The notes beneath the pieces were generated by a model that saw nothing but the letters and a program-made list of their open reading frames with translations, was not told where the DNA came from and made no database searches. A stretch of DNA of 64,000 bases, taken from an uncultured Acetatifactor sp. GTDB lineage: Bacteria > Bacillota > Clostridia > Lachnospirales > Lachnospiraceae. How positions within the stretch are numbered: the stretch's first letter is position 1; each line of letters opens with the position of its first letter. Positions 53,347-63,027 of this stretch are shown here, one piece after another. The stretch is taken from the NCBI GenBank assembly GCA_944384205.1, contig CALWSL010000001.1:413026-477025 (forward strand), written 5' to 3'. A program made the translations under genes and the position numbers.

Positions 53347-54102
53347 TTATGCATCCCGGCGCATGAGGGCGTGTTCCATCCGGTAACTTTTTCCTTCGAA
53401 GATCAGCAGATGTCCATGGTGGACAAGACGATCGATCATAGCTGCCGCCATCTGGTCATCTGTAAAAATACCGCCCCATTTGGAAAACTCCAGGTTTGTA
53501 GTTAATATCAGGCTTTTGCTTTCATAGCTGTCAGATATCACCCGGAACAGCAGCTGCGATCCGTCCTTGTCCACTGGGACATATCCCCATTCATCCAGAA
53601 TAAGCAGGTCAAGACTGCGCAGATCCCTGAAGAGACGCTCCAACGTCCCATTTTTGCGGGCTTCCGCCAACTTTAGCACAAGTTCTGTTACGGTATAAAA
53701 TTTTGTCTTATAACCGAGATTACAGGCCTTCACGCCAGCCGCTATTGCCATATGTGTTTTTCCAATGCCCACCGGGCCATAAAGTACCAGATTTTTCTTC
53801 CCGGGAACAAACTCCAGCGCTTCAAGCTCCTCCCTGCAGAATGCAGGGGGAAACTTTACATTTTTGTAACTGTAGTCCTCGAAGGTTTTATAGATTGGAA
53901 AACCGGCACGTTTGACCAGACGTTTCCGGCGGTTTTCATCCCGCAGGGTAAGTTCCTCATTCATAAGCTCCAAGACGAATTCCAGCTGTTTCTGGGTCCC
54001 TTTTTCCAGACAGACCTCAGAGATCCTGCTGGAAAGGAACAGCTGCCTGCTTGCCTCAAGTATCCGGGCGCAGAAATCTTCTTTCATTTTCGGCGTCATC
54101 AT
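53347..54102 (-). CDS. istB: IS21 helper ATPase IstB
   Basis: A 251-residue AAA+ protein that selects the target and activates IstA. Walker A GPVGIGKTHMAIAAG near 109, Walker B LLILDEWGYVPVD near 172, sensor region LILTTNLEFSKWGGIF, arginine-containing IDRLVHHG and the C-terminal DnaC-like end. Full length. Confidence 0.93.
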   Translation of the reverse strand: MMTPKMKEDFCARILEASRQLFLSSRISEVCLEKGTQKQLEFVLELMNEELTLRDENRRKRLVKRAGFPIYKTFEDYSYKNVKFPPAFCREELEALEFVPGKKNLVLYGPVGIGKTHMAIAAGVKACNLGYKTKFYTVTELVLKLAEARKNGTLERLFRDLRSLDLLILDEWGYVPVDKDGSQLLFRVISDSYESKSLILTTNLEFSKWGGIFTDDQMAAAMIDRLVHHGHLLIFEGKSYRMEHALMRRDA

Positions 54103-55574
54103 GATACTGCGCCCCCTTTCTTCAGGAATGCTTCGTCATACGCTTCTAGCGATGGACCAGCCTCCGGAGGCGTACAAATGCCATAACCGGTAATCCGGGC
54201 AGCCAGTACGGAAGCATCACAGATGTTGATATTTCCTCTCGCGCAGGCCATTTCCATGGCACTGGCTGCTGCATGGAATCCATACTGGTTGGTCAGTTCA
54301 TTCATGATCCGCAGGCAGTCTTTCAGTTTCTCTTTTGGCTGGGCATCCATGTAGGTACGCAGGGCATCTGGGGTCTCGCGGCGCAGTCCGCTGTTCCCCC
54401 ATGCACCGGAGTTTTTCATAAGAACAGCAAGAGTCGTGCTGTGATCGCTGATATCCGTACGGCCTTCGCCAAAAGCACGCCGGTGGGTAGTGGTAATCTG
54501 CCCTCCTTCCGTAAGGATATCTACCGTATGGGCATGTATCCCGACCAGCACCTTTTGATTGGCGTTTTCCGGCATGGTGGAATAAAAATGCTTCCCATCC
54601 ATACAGACTTTTCCATATCCATCCGCTTTCAGCCACTCATACCTGCAGACATTGAATCTCTTGGGCGGCAGCATCAGGAGCGCTTTCCTGTCTTCTTCAA
54701 AGAGTTCTCCGATAGGCACCTGCTTTTTGTAGTGAAGTTCAGCAGCTTTCTTTTCATGCTTAAGGAGCAGTTTCTGATTGTATTTTTCAATCTCTGTGAA
54801 ATGCGGAACCGGAACAAACAGGTTTGCACGGTTATAATCCACCTTACGCTCCACGTTCCCTTTTTCCCAGCCGGAATAGGGATTGCAGAACCGGGCCCGA
54901 AAATGGTAGTGGGCACGGAAACGTGAAAAGAGTTCTGATTCATGGATCGCATCGCCAATCCTCCGGCCAACGCCGGTCGCATTGTCAAAGATCAGTAATG
55001 GCGGCACACCGCCAATAAATTCGAAGATATCCTGAAGCCCCTGGCAGACACACTCAGCGGTTTCCCCACCGAACACCTGGCTGTAACCATCATTGCTGTA
55101 GGGGAATGACACGGTAAGGTACTTCTTGCGGCAGAGTTTCCCTGCTTCATAGAAATCTGCTTCGCCAAAATCCACCTGTGCAGGGCCGGGATCCCAGATC
55201 AGTTCCAGGTTCGCTTTCTCCGTCTGTATAGAACGGCACTTTTTCATATAGCGCTGGACAACACTGTAGCTTCCGGTATAGCCTTGTTCCTCTATCAGCC
55301 GCTCATAGACCCGCTGGGCGGTGTGGTGTTGTTTACGCCAATGCTTTTTATCCTCCTCCAGCCATTCCTGTATAATTGGTTTAAAAGGATCCAGCTTGGA
55401 AGGCTTTCCCATCGTAATTGGTGGCTCAGGAGAAAAATCATCCTGAGAGAGATATTTCCGTATTGTTTTTGGATCCGCACCGGTTTTTTCAGAGATTTCA
55501 CTGATACGGTATCCACAATTGCTCAAATCTTTGATATGATTGATTTGGGACATAGTGAGCATCTTCGAATCCAA
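54099..55574 (-). CDS. istA: IS21 transposase IstA
   Basis: A 491-residue DDE transposase: N-terminal HTH (QINHIKDLSNCGYRISEISE), catalytic core with Asp in PAQVDFGEADF, Asp in LLIFDNATGVG and Glu in YSGWEKGNVERKV, and a C-terminal beta-barrel/HTH region. The start may be the ATG at 55562 or an upstream TTG. ATGA overlap with istB. Complete. Confidence 0.93.
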   Translation of the reverse strand: MDSKMLTMSQINHIKDLSNCGYRISEISEKTGADPKTIRKYLSQDDFSPEPPITMGKPSKLDPFKPIIQEWLEEDKKHWRKQHHTAQRVYERLIEEQGYTGSYSVVQRYMKKCRSIQTEKANLELIWDPGPAQVDFGEADFYEAGKLCRKKYLTVSFPYSNDGYSQVFGGETAECVCQGLQDIFEFIGGVPPLLIFDNATGVGRRIGDAIHESELFSRFRAHYHFRARFCNPYSGWEKGNVERKVDYNRANLFVPVPHFTEIEKYNQKLLLKHEKKAAELHYKKQVPIGELFEEDRKALLMLPPKRFNVCRYEWLKADGYGKVCMDGKHFYSTMPENANQKVLVGIHAHTVDILTEGGQITTTHRRAFGEGRTDISDHSTTLAVLMKNSGAWGNSGLRRETPDALRTYMDAQPKEKLKDCLRIMNELTNQYGFHAAASAMEMACARGNINICDASVLAARITGYGICTPPEAGPSLEAYDEAFLKKGGAVS

Positions 55575-55734
55575 CTTGTTGGATTTATCCTCCTTTATCT
55601 TTGGTCGTGCTTAGATAAAGGATAATCGTAATGTAGGGGGGATTCAATATGTCCCGCCTTTTTTAGGGAAATTCCCTTGCTGATTTCAGGGAATTCTGAC
55701 GCTTTTTTTCGGTAATTTTATTGTATCATAAACA

Positions 55735-56371
55735 CTGCTCCGATTTTTAAGATATCCTGTGGTAGTGGTGCCTCCTTAAGAAGCATAAGTCCACTGGTGG
55801 AATCCCAATCGGCATAACACTCAAAATACTCTGGGAAGAACTTTTGAAGCCATCCCTGTATCTGATTTGACAGACGCACATGCTGTTTCATGATCTGGTC
55901 TCTGCAGACAGAAGCCTCTCTAATCTCTGCATACACACCACTTGGAAGATAAGAAGTTGAATACCTTCCATCCTTCACAAGTAACGCAATGGTCTTGGGA
56001 TCCTTTAAATCACTTTTCTCAGGGCTGTTATCATCCAGTTCCATGCTTCTGTTAACTGTAAACGGATTAACCGTTACAAGCTGGATATCGTGGTCCTGTA
56101 AGAACTTCTGAAAAGTAAGCCAGTAGCAACCGGTAGGCTCACAGCCGACAATCACCTTCTTCATTTCGGTTTTATTCATGAGTTCCTCTGTCCACCTGAG
56201 GAAAGTAAGGAATCCCATTCCGGTGTTGCTAAACTTAAACACTCTTCTGGAAAGTTCAAATCCCCTCCAGTCAAACGCTCTGCAGAAGTGAGTTTGTGAT
56301 CCAACATCAACTCCCACAATTAAAGTGTCACTTGTTACTTGCTTTAGTCTGTCGTTCTGTGTTAAATTCAT
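55735..56371 (-). pseudogene. IS110-family transposase, 5' half
   Basis: DEDD (RuvC-like) N-terminal domain: LIVGVDVGSQTHFCRAFDW with the first Asp, KKVIVGCEPTGCYWLTFQK with Glu, and SDLKDPKTIALLVKDGRY with the paired Asp. The frame enters IS21 at KIGAV and stops at 55718. The start is the ATG at 56371 (MNLTQNDRLKQ), seven bases after GGAGG. Confidence 0.85.
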
Positions 56372-56448
56372 TTTGAAACCTCCAGTATTCTTAAAGTGTT
56401 TTTTCATCCGCCAAGATGAACACCTTAATTGTACTTCGAGGTTTCTTT

Positions 56449-57498
56449 TTATTCAATTGGCGTTATTTCTGAATTACAGGAATGCTCCTTAAAATCAATA
56501 CCTAAACCATCGGTAATAATATTTCTTATATTCTCCCATATAAAGCTGGGTACAACATAATTGTATTTATCATCCATTGAATTTAACGGCCAGCAATATG
56601 TATCTATTATCGCCTGCTCTCTTAATGGCAAACCACAATATAAACTCAACAGGTACACTGTATCCCTTTTATTATATGTCGCCTGCATTATATTTCCAGC
56701 ATGTTTTCGGAGTGCTAATAACACTCTTCTTTCTTCCTTCCATTCAGCTAATACTGTTGTAATCGGTGAATTCCAGTATTTATCATGCTCTTTTTTTATC
56801 AAATGGTATTCATGTAAGCCATTGTAAAGTGCTAGTCTTGCAAGAATTTTCTTTTCGTTATTTGGAACTGCATTTGTCCATGATTGATAGGGCGGTCTCT
56901 TACTAAACGGATTAAAAAACTCAAACGCATCTATGTTGCGGCATTCAGTCCATGATGCTCCTGCATATAGCCAGTCAATATACTCATCAATATCAATCCT
57001 ATCCACTGGGACTCTATTTTCATTATCCCCTTCAGTGCGAACAATTCTGGTTACCCCGACATGCTCCAGTCTACTTATTTCTTCTGATAGACCGGTCACT
57101 CTATCGTAATCATCGGTACAATAACGTTTCTCATATACCGGTAATCCAATATTCCGTGATTCATCAATTTCCATTAACTCACCGGCGGCTAACATTTTAT
57201 CTCGCAATGCTCGAACTAATTCATCGCCATCAACCGGATTTTTCAAATCCTTAAAAATCCACTTTTTACACACCGGAAATGCATCTGACATAATAACCAG
57301 CAGTTCTTTTATCCTGCTTAATACGTATGCCTTGCTTTTTCTGTCATACTTCTGAGTGGTTTCATCCATAACAGAATATCTCATCCAATGACATAACGCA
57401 CAATAAATAACTCTTCCAGCATAATTAGTCTGTGATTCACCAGCATACGGTTTTATTCGCATGTCTTGTGCCATTTTTGTTAAAGCATTATTATCCAT
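56449..57498 (-). CDS. Defence-island protein of unknown function, 349 residues
   Basis: A soluble, mixed alpha/beta protein (CALCHWMRYSVMDETTQKYD, VCKKWIFKDLKNPVDGDELV, NIDAFEFFNPFSKRPPYQSW, YCGLPLREQAIIDTYCWPL). I recognise no family. It lies 11 bases downstream of the 127-residue gene in the same operon. The stop is four bases before the IS110 boundary region (TAA, then AAAGAAACC), so the C-terminus may have been cut by the insertion. Confidence 0.6.
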   Translation of the reverse strand: MDNNALTKMAQDMRIKPYAGESQTNYAGRVIYCALCHWMRYSVMDETTQKYDRKSKAYVLSRIKELLVIMSDAFPVCKKWIFKDLKNPVDGDELVRALRDKMLAAGELMEIDESRNIGLPVYEKRYCTDDYDRVTGLSEEISRLEHVGVTRIVRTEGDNENRVPVDRIDIDEYIDWLYAGASWTECRNIDAFEFFNPFSKRPPYQSWTNAVPNNEKKILARLALYNGLHEYHLIKKEHDKYWNSPITTVLAEWKEERRVLLALRKHAGNIMQATYNKRDTVYLLSLYCGLPLREQAIIDTYCWPLNSMDDKYNYVVPSFIWENIRNIITDGLGIDFKEHSCNSEITPIE

Positions 57499-57508
57499 AC
57501 TCTCTTAC

Positions 57509-57892
57509 CTATTTCACCGGAATTGTTATTCCACTCTTATTTAGAACATCCCCTAAATTTTCATCCTCCGAACAGACATCACACGCATATACAATACCTT
57601 TCTGCATAATTTCACCCAATGTGTTTCCTCCTACAAGTATGAAATACAATTGCAACAAGTTACTATACTCAATTGAAACTGATTTTCTTATATAACCATT
57701 CTTTACCAGTCTGCTAAATGTCTTTTTATATATTTCCTGACTTTTCCTCATATCAAGTTCCGGAATAAGTGGTTTCAAATCATGATTACCTATCAGAAGA
57801 TAGTCTTCAACCGGAAAATGCAGTTCATTTTCCGCATCTATTACAATTGCATAATTCAGCATTGCTTTAGACATCATTTCCAAGTTCTTCAA
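57509..57892 (-). CDS. Small defence-island protein or frameshifted C-terminus of the coiled-coil protein
   Basis: 127 residues. The frame begins with TTG overlapping the TGA of the preceding gene (TTGA) and reads LKNLEMMSKAMLNYAIVIDA, FPVEDYLLIGNHDLKPLIPE and SRLVKNGYIRKSVSIEYSNL, a winged-helix-like end. No strong ribosome site precedes it. The junction reads as a natural continuation (YLFFAVS then LKNLEMMSK), so one lost base may have split a protein of about 660 residues. ATG at 57877 is an alternative start. Confidence 0.6.
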   Translation of the reverse strand: MKNLEMMSKAMLNYAIVIDAENELHFPVEDYLLIGNHDLKPLIPELDMRKSQEIYKKTFSRLVKNGYIRKSVSIEYSNLLQLYFILVGGNTLGEIMQKGIVYACDVCSEDENLGDVLNKSGITIPVK

Positions 57893-59496
57893 ACGGACAC
57901 GGCGAAGAACAAATACTTTGCTTTACACACTTCACACATTCTTGCAAAAAGAATTTCGTTATAATTATCCAAAATCCCTTTTATACATACCACTTGAGCT
58001 TCACTTTCATTGACGATATCAACAAGTATCTTCAAACTCTCTTTTTCCGAATCAATATTAATTACCAATGGCGAACTTTCGTGTAGCAAAGCTGCGAGTG
58101 CCTCGGATAGATAAGTACATACTTTATCAATTGCAATTATTCCCATTCCGTGTAAAATAGCCGCCAAAACAGCACCGGCAACTTCTGTTTCATTATCAAA
58201 ATACAAAGATATATTTGTCTTATAATCTTCAAAAAAATCTTCTATAGAACTGACATCTGCTCCATATTCTGCATTTTCATCAAACTGTCTCGCCGGTATT
58301 ACAACAACATCGGATAAATTTGAACAAACCAAGGTTTCATCTGAATTTGTATTATCCCTTTGATTCTCATATCCTAATTTTTGAAATATGATAGAATCTA
58401 TTTTTCTTTCAATAACTCTTTGTTCAAATGATTCAAAATATCTATCTTCAATAGCATCCAATTCCTGAATGTAATTATCAAGTTCCTTCTTTCTTTGTTC
58501 AAGACCATCAACCTGTTCATCCAATACTTTTTTCTTATCAGTCAACTCTGCCACTTGTAATCTAAGTTCTGCCAATTCATTGGACAACATCTCCTCTGAA
58601 GAAATTAGTTGTTTCCGATATTGTTCCTCCAGCTCTGCTCTCTTTTTCTCCGCTTCTGCCTCAAGTGCAAGCAACAGATTCTGGTACTTTGCTTCAGCTT
58701 CATCAGATGCATTTTTCCGTTGTATATCATCTGCCACTTTTCTTGCTTCGAGTTCTTTTTCATACTCGGAGAACCATTCCTCTTCTCTTCTTTTCCTTTC
58801 AGCCTGCGTTATATTTTCGTGTTTTTTCAATCTTTGTTCTGTAGCACTCAGCTTCTCTTGAATTTCTTTATATATTACATTTTTTTCTTCAATTTGTTTC
58901 CTTAAATCACGTTTTTGCTGTTCAAAGTCTACCGATAGCCTCTTCTCCTGCTCCTTTAATGCTTCCTGAATTTCCTCCAGATGCTTTGCTTCAAGCGTTC
59001 TTGCCTGACTGATATTTTCTATCTCCGCCTCTATCCCTTCACGAATCTCTTTTTCAATCATAATATCCTGAAGCTTAAGAAAAATGAAAAACAAATCAAT
59101 TGATATATCTGTAGCTGAAACATCTAAAATTCTAAAATATAACTCCGCCATTTCCTTTATATTGTATGCCTTTATGTCATCAACACAAATAGCTGGCTCC
59201 ATGCACTTCGATATGGCTTCCCTAAACTTTTCCCTGTATGTATCCAACTGAGTTGCAATAGCCGCTCTAAATGGTTCTTCACCTTTTTTGAATAGATTAA
59301 ATGCAATCCCCGGAAGTAGTTTTTGTACTAATGCAGATTTTTTATCTAATCTGCCTAATATTTTCGCGTACTTTATGTATCGTTTGTCCTTTATCGGTAT
59401 CAAAAAAAGTGTAAGATCCGCATTTTTACAAACAGTATTTATTTCCTCCTCGTTAAAAAGATCTAACAATTCAAAGTTGATTTCAATTTTGCTCAT
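57889..59496 (-). CDS. Coiled-coil defence-island protein (possible DruG/DruF-type component)
   Basis: 535 residues. The helical N-terminal domain has FELLDLFNEEEINTVCKNAD and CVDDIKAYNIKEMAELYFRI. A long charged coiled coil spans about 160-380 (LEEIQEALKEQEKRLSVDFE, AELEEQYRKQLISSEEMLSN). The C-terminal globular part includes VVVIPARQFDENAEYG, IVNESEAQVVCIKGILDNYN and CKAKYLFFAVS, suggestive of an ATPase-like or regulatory fold. RBS GGAGG is good; overlaps the upstream gene by 14 bases. A structural or sensing role in the defence complex is inferred. Confidence 0.65.
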   Translation of the reverse strand: MSKIEINFELLDLFNEEEINTVCKNADLTLFLIPIKDKRYIKYAKILGRLDKKSALVQKLLPGIAFNLFKKGEEPFRAAIATQLDTYREKFREAISKCMEPAICVDDIKAYNIKEMAELYFRILDVSATDISIDLFFIFLKLQDIMIEKEIREGIEAEIENISQARTLEAKHLEEIQEALKEQEKRLSVDFEQQKRDLRKQIEEKNVIYKEIQEKLSATEQRLKKHENITQAERKRREEEWFSEYEKELEARKVADDIQRKNASDEAEAKYQNLLLALEAEAEKKRAELEEQYRKQLISSEEMLSNELAELRLQVAELTDKKKVLDEQVDGLEQRKKELDNYIQELDAIEDRYFESFEQRVIERKIDSIIFQKLGYENQRDNTNSDETLVCSNLSDVVVIPARQFDENAEYGADVSSIEDFFEDYKTNISLYFDNETEVAGAVLAAILHGMGIIAIDKVCTYLSEALAALLHESSPLVINIDSEKESLKILVDIVNESEAQVVCIKGILDNYNEILFARMCEVCKAKYLFFAVSV

Positions 59497-61060
59497 TAAG
59501 TATTTCCTCCAATACCTTTATCATTGCCGTAGATATACTGTTACTTTTTAATACATCATCAATATAGTTCCTCGACAACGTGACTTTCTCTTGAATTTCA
59601 TATATTTGAATTCGTACTTTGTGCGGTAGTTTTACCTTTTTTGTTCCTTTGTACTTTCTAAACAAACGAAATAATTCTTCATCACTTATCGTCACGTTTT
59701 CTTGCTGTTTTTCTATAGATACAGCGAGAATACTAATAAGGAGTCTGTTCTGTAATACATATATCAAATCACCATCTTGCAGATCCTCAAAAATATACTC
59801 TCCAATACCGCCATTCTTTTCTATTCGTCCACTCTTTCGAATCAAAATAAAATCCGTCTGGTGACCAGATTGAAATAATATCTTTTTGCAATTTCTACAT
59901 ATGTTTCCTTTTTCAAGCGCAACACACTCATCATCTATCAACTCATAAACATCGGCATCATTCGATATAATGTTTCTCGATCTCTTTAGAAGTAATGTTC
60001 CGCTCGAAACATATTTTCGGTCTATATTAACTAAAGCTTCTTGATCCCATACTCTAACGCATGTTAAATGATTGGCTGAGACTAATTCATCCGGAATTTT
60101 TCTTATTCCCTGATAAACATATATCCTCGGATTATCATTCCCCGAAACAACATATCCATAAACACTTTGTTCTCTATTATTGATGATATATCCATCTTCC
60201 GTCTTCACGACAGGCGGCCATATTGGTACAAATTCAGGTTGCTTTTCGAGAAGATGAATTTTTAAATTTGACCTTAAGTATGATGTAAGGTAACTAAACT
60301 CTGAGTCTGAAATATCTGATGAAAATGACCCACAAAAAACATTTAAGACATTATCCTTTAATATAAGTCTCCCACATTTTTCCATATCAATCCCCGGTAT
60401 ATTATATGGAAGCTGTGGTTGGCGACGCACCCAATAATACTCAACATCAGTAGTTATGGAGTCTCCATATCTAATTTTCTTTCCACCTTGTTCAGATACA
60501 ATAAATATCGCTCCCTCAAATGAAAAGCCATCTGCATAATCAGACCAATGCTGTGAGACTGCCAATGCTTTATTCATTGGTTCGTAACAAATATAATACT
60601 TGTGCCCAGACAAAGGGATATAGTCCAACGGTATTAAAGCAGTATCTTCACAGGAAAATCTTTCATTATTAATTCTATATGTATTCTTTCCACCAATCTT
60701 TACTGATACTGACTCCTTAATTGCTTTTTCCATAAGCCCAGACGGTAATGCCTTAAATCCCATATATAAATAAAAGTCACCTGAAGAAATTTTTCGCATA
60801 TAGATAGGCAATCCTATCCGCTCATAGACGGAATCCGTTGGATTACCATCAACTCGCCTATCACATTCCACAGAAACATTATTATTTTTATCCGGATAAT
60901 GGGCAAAATGATTATTTTTTCCATTACCAGTTAAATGAACTGCCTCTCCACATTCCGGACAAATAAATCTATCCCTACTATAATATCGAGAGCGGTCGTA
61001 TTCATCTGCATTCGCCTCTTTTTGTTTTCCTCTTGCATAAAAATCCAAAGCAGTTTTCAT
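59483..61060 (-). CDS. Zinc-finger defence-island protein with CoiA-like N-terminus
   Basis: About 525 residues from the ATG at 61060 (MKTALDFYARGKQKEA), eight bases after GGAGG; the frame extends to 61141. FICPECGEAVHL and NNHFAHYPD form a Cys2His2-type site as in CoiA-like proteins. A second pair lies in ICRNCKKILFQSGH. The middle is beta-rich (DFYLYMGFKALPSGLMEKAI). The catalytic nuclease motif of CoiA is not evident. Next to the methyltransferase and nuclease genes, it may recognise DNA or the complex; function unknown. Confidence 0.62.
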   Translation of the reverse strand: MKTALDFYARGKQKEANADEYDRSRYYSRDRFICPECGEAVHLTGNGKNNHFAHYPDKNNNVSVECDRRVDGNPTDSVYERIGLPIYMRKISSGDFYLYMGFKALPSGLMEKAIKESVSVKIGGKNTYRINNERFSCEDTALIPLDYIPLSGHKYYICYEPMNKALAVSQHWSDYADGFSFEGAIFIVSEQGGKKIRYGDSITTDVEYYWVRRQPQLPYNIPGIDMEKCGRLILKDNVLNVFCGSFSSDISDSEFSYLTSYLRSNLKIHLLEKQPEFVPIWPPVVKTEDGYIINNREQSVYGYVVSGNDNPRIYVYQGIRKIPDELVSANHLTCVRVWDQEALVNIDRKYVSSGTLLLKRSRNIISNDADVYELIDDECVALEKGNICRNCKKILFQSGHQTDFILIRKSGRIEKNGGIGEYIFEDLQDGDLIYVLQNRLLISILAVSIEKQQENVTISDEELFRLFRKYKGTKKVKLPHKVRIQIYEIQEKVTLSRNYIDDVLKSNSISTAMIKVLEEILNEQN

Positions 61061-61091
61061 GCGACTTCCTCCCAATATCGTAACTCTCTTC

Positions 61092-61832
61092 TTAATCTCC
61101 CGAATTAAATTCAACCAACTTTTCCCAATCAATAGCCCCATCTTCTTTACAGAAACTATTTGAGAACTCTCTGATTAATCTGTTTGCCGCCTTATTGTAA
61201 CTTTCCTTATAAGAAGCAACATATTGTTCCGGCATGGTTCCCATAAAGTTGATTATCTTAATATAAAATTCTTCATCTCCAGTAAGTTCTGCCCAGAACT
61301 GCTTTCCAGCTAATTCCTGATACATCTTCGGCTTCCCTCTGCCACTATCCTTTTTCTTACCGTAACAGTACCCGATATAAGCCTCATATCTTGCCTTTGC
61401 CTGCTGTGCCAATTTTGCTGCTGCCATAAAATTCTGTTCCTGGCGTTTTTTGCTATCGGCATTAAATACAGAAGGGCCACTCTTCACAGCTATAGCATAG
61501 ATTGTATTACTATCATCATCTTGTATCATCAAATCAATACCTTCTGCCAAGGCTTTGTTTCCACCACTTACTGCTATAGCAATTGGCTCAAAAAAGCAAT
61601 TTCCGAAAATTGTCTCCTCGCTGGATGTCACAAAGGCACTTAAAACAGATTCCACTATCTCTGAAGCACTTTCCATTGCCTTTGCCCGGTACAAATATGG
61701 ATTCTTTCGCTTTATTACTTTCTTGATATCAAGAGTATCAATTTTTTCTATCAAGGTTCCATAAAATGTTTCCAATGCTTTTGCTATAGCCTGTACTACT
61801 TCTGCTTCATCATAAGAATTGTTAATCGCCAT
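61092..61832 (-). CDS. PmeII-like type II restriction endonuclease
   Basis: 246 residues. NPYLYRAKAMESASEIVESV, FVTSSEETIFGNCFFEPIAI and LAEGIDLMI followed by IYAIAVKSGPSVF match the PmeII family. The putative PD-(D/E)XK residues are Glu73, Asp100 and Lys117. It directly follows and overlaps the cytosine methyltransferase by 11 bases, as in a restriction-modification pair. The recognition site is not predictable by eye. Confidence 0.78.
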   Translation of the reverse strand: MAINNSYDEAEVVQAIAKALETFYGTLIEKIDTLDIKKVIKRKNPYLYRAKAMESASEIVESVLSAFVTSSEETIFGNCFFEPIAIAVSGGNKALAEGIDLMIQDDDSNTIYAIAVKSGPSVFNADSKKRQEQNFMAAAKLAQQAKARYEAYIGYCYGKKKDSGRGKPKMYQELAGKQFWAELTGDEEFYIKIINFMGTMPEQYVASYKESYNKAANRLIREFSNSFCKEDGAIDWEKLVEFNSGD

Positions 61833-63027
61833 ATGAATTTCCTCCTAATTCCATTGCATTTTTAATTCTATTGTGTACGCTGGTTCCTCTGAACCGCTTT
61901 GTTTCTATGGTTGATGTCCTATTTGCTGTAGAAATAATTGCTCTACCAATAGCTTCGGCCAATCCAACAGGAACTGCATTTCCAATTTGCCTATATTGTG
62001 CAGATATTGTTCCCGTAAATTTCCAATCATCCGGAAATTGCTGAATTCTGGCATATTCTTTTATGCTCAATGGTCTATCCTGTCTCGGATGACAAAGCAT
62101 TGTCGCTTTTTGTGCCGGTGAAGTTGTAATTGTGGGAGATGGTTGCTTATATGATAATCTACGGTAAAACCCTACTTTTCCACCACCAGACTCATAAGCT
62201 CCTCCCATAGCAATAGGAATCACTTCTTCGGGCAAATCTCTCCAATTTCCACCTTCCGGAACCATGTGAAGATATTTTTTTCTATCACCACTTAACGGTG
62301 TGTACTCGCCCGGATTATTTTCCAAATCTTTTATAGCCTCACCAACTGTTTTCCATCTATAATCTGGATTTTGATGCGTTTGAAAATGAGTCGGTATTGG
62401 CAAGAATATATCCTCATTATCTCTGCTACCTATCAATACAAAACGTTCACGGAACTGCGGCACGCCATAATTTACAGCATCTAAAATTCCGTAAACTGTT
62501 TTATATCCCAACTTGTTAAATTCGGACAAAATAACATCTAAAACTGTTCCCGGTTTTTGCTCCGGCTCATCCTTAACTCTTTCTTCTGTGGAAACATGTT
62601 TCAACGGTGAAGAAACTATACCCTTTACATTTTCCATCACAAAAAATCTTGGGCGAATATAATCTATCATTCTTATAAAGTCCATAAAAAGACTTCCTCT
62701 CGGATCATTAATTCCAAGTCTTTTTCCAGCAGTAGAAAAAGGCTGACAAGGCGGTCCTCCACAAATCATAAATGGTTCACCTACATGCAATCCGGTCAGT
62801 TCCAGAAGTGTCTCCGGCTTTATTTCTCTAATATCTCCCCCGAGTACGTTATGACCATTAGCCTTCATCGTTTCTACACACGAAGGTTCAAAATCCTGAC
62901 CGATAACCACATTAAGTCCTGCCTTTCCAAGACCAATATCCAGTCCCATTGCCCCCGAAAACAATGAAATCACATCACGATTATTTTTATATTTCTCGCG
63001 TACTTCTTCTAAATTAAAGTTTTTCAT
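61822..63027 (-). CDS. DNA (cytosine-5) methyltransferase
   Basis: 401 residues. Motif I LFSGAMGLDIGLGKAG, motif IV GGPPCQPFSTAGKR with catalytic Cys (about residue 94), motif VI ENVKGIV, motif VIII RERFVLIGSRD, motif IX YKQPSPTIT and motif X RQIGNAVPVGLAEAIG. The target-recognition region between VIII and IX is full length. The ATG at 63027 overlaps the XRE stop (TGATG). It protects host DNA from the neighbouring nuclease and helicase system. In Druantia type II the methylase would be DruM. Confidence 0.92.
   Translation of the reverse strand: MKNFNLEEVREKYKNNRDVISLFSGAMGLDIGLGKAGLNVVIGQDFEPSCVETMKANGHNVLGGDIREIKPETLLELTGLHVGEPFMICGGPPCQPFSTAGKRLGINDPRGSLFMDFIRMIDYIRPRFFVMENVKGIVSSPLKHVSTEERVKDEPEQKPGTVLDVILSEFNKLGYKTVYGILDAVNYGVPQFRERFVLIGSRDNEDIFLPIPTHFQTHQNPDYRWKTVGEAIKDLENNPGEYTPLSGDRKKYLHMVPEGGNWRDLPEEVIPIAMGGAYESGGGKVGFYRRLSYKQPSPTITTSPAQKATMLCHPRQDRPLSIKEYARIQQFPDDWKFTGTISAQYRQIGNAVPVGLAEAIGRAIISTANRTSTIETKRFRGTSVHNRIKNAMELGGNSYGD

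Larger units (their letters stand above)
53259..55734 (-). mobile_element. Complete IS21-family insertion sequence
   Basis: 2476 bp, flanked by a 5-bp direct repeat CTGCT (53254-53258 and 55735-55739). Both ends begin TGTTT going inward and share a subterminal repeat around AAAAAAGCGT and AATTCCCTG. It carries intact istA and istB overlapping by four bases. Its insertion into the IS110 gene shows it came later. Confidence 0.88.
52340..56445 (-). mobile_element. IS110-family element interrupted by IS21 (boundaries approximate)
   Basis: The two halves of one DEDD recombinase gene (55735-56371 and 52616-53253) are separated by a complete IS21 element. Short GAAACCTC/GAGGTTTC inverted repeats occur at 56375-56382 and 56438-56445 on the 5' side. 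Only about 70 bases lie 5' of the gene and over 250 bases 3' of it. The recombinase is inactivated by the insertion. The element sits between the 349-residue defence protein and the helicase. Confidence 0.75.

Noticed and set aside
54273-54926. Plus-strand frame of 217 codons opposite istA
   Set aside because: Antisense shadow of an intact transposase.
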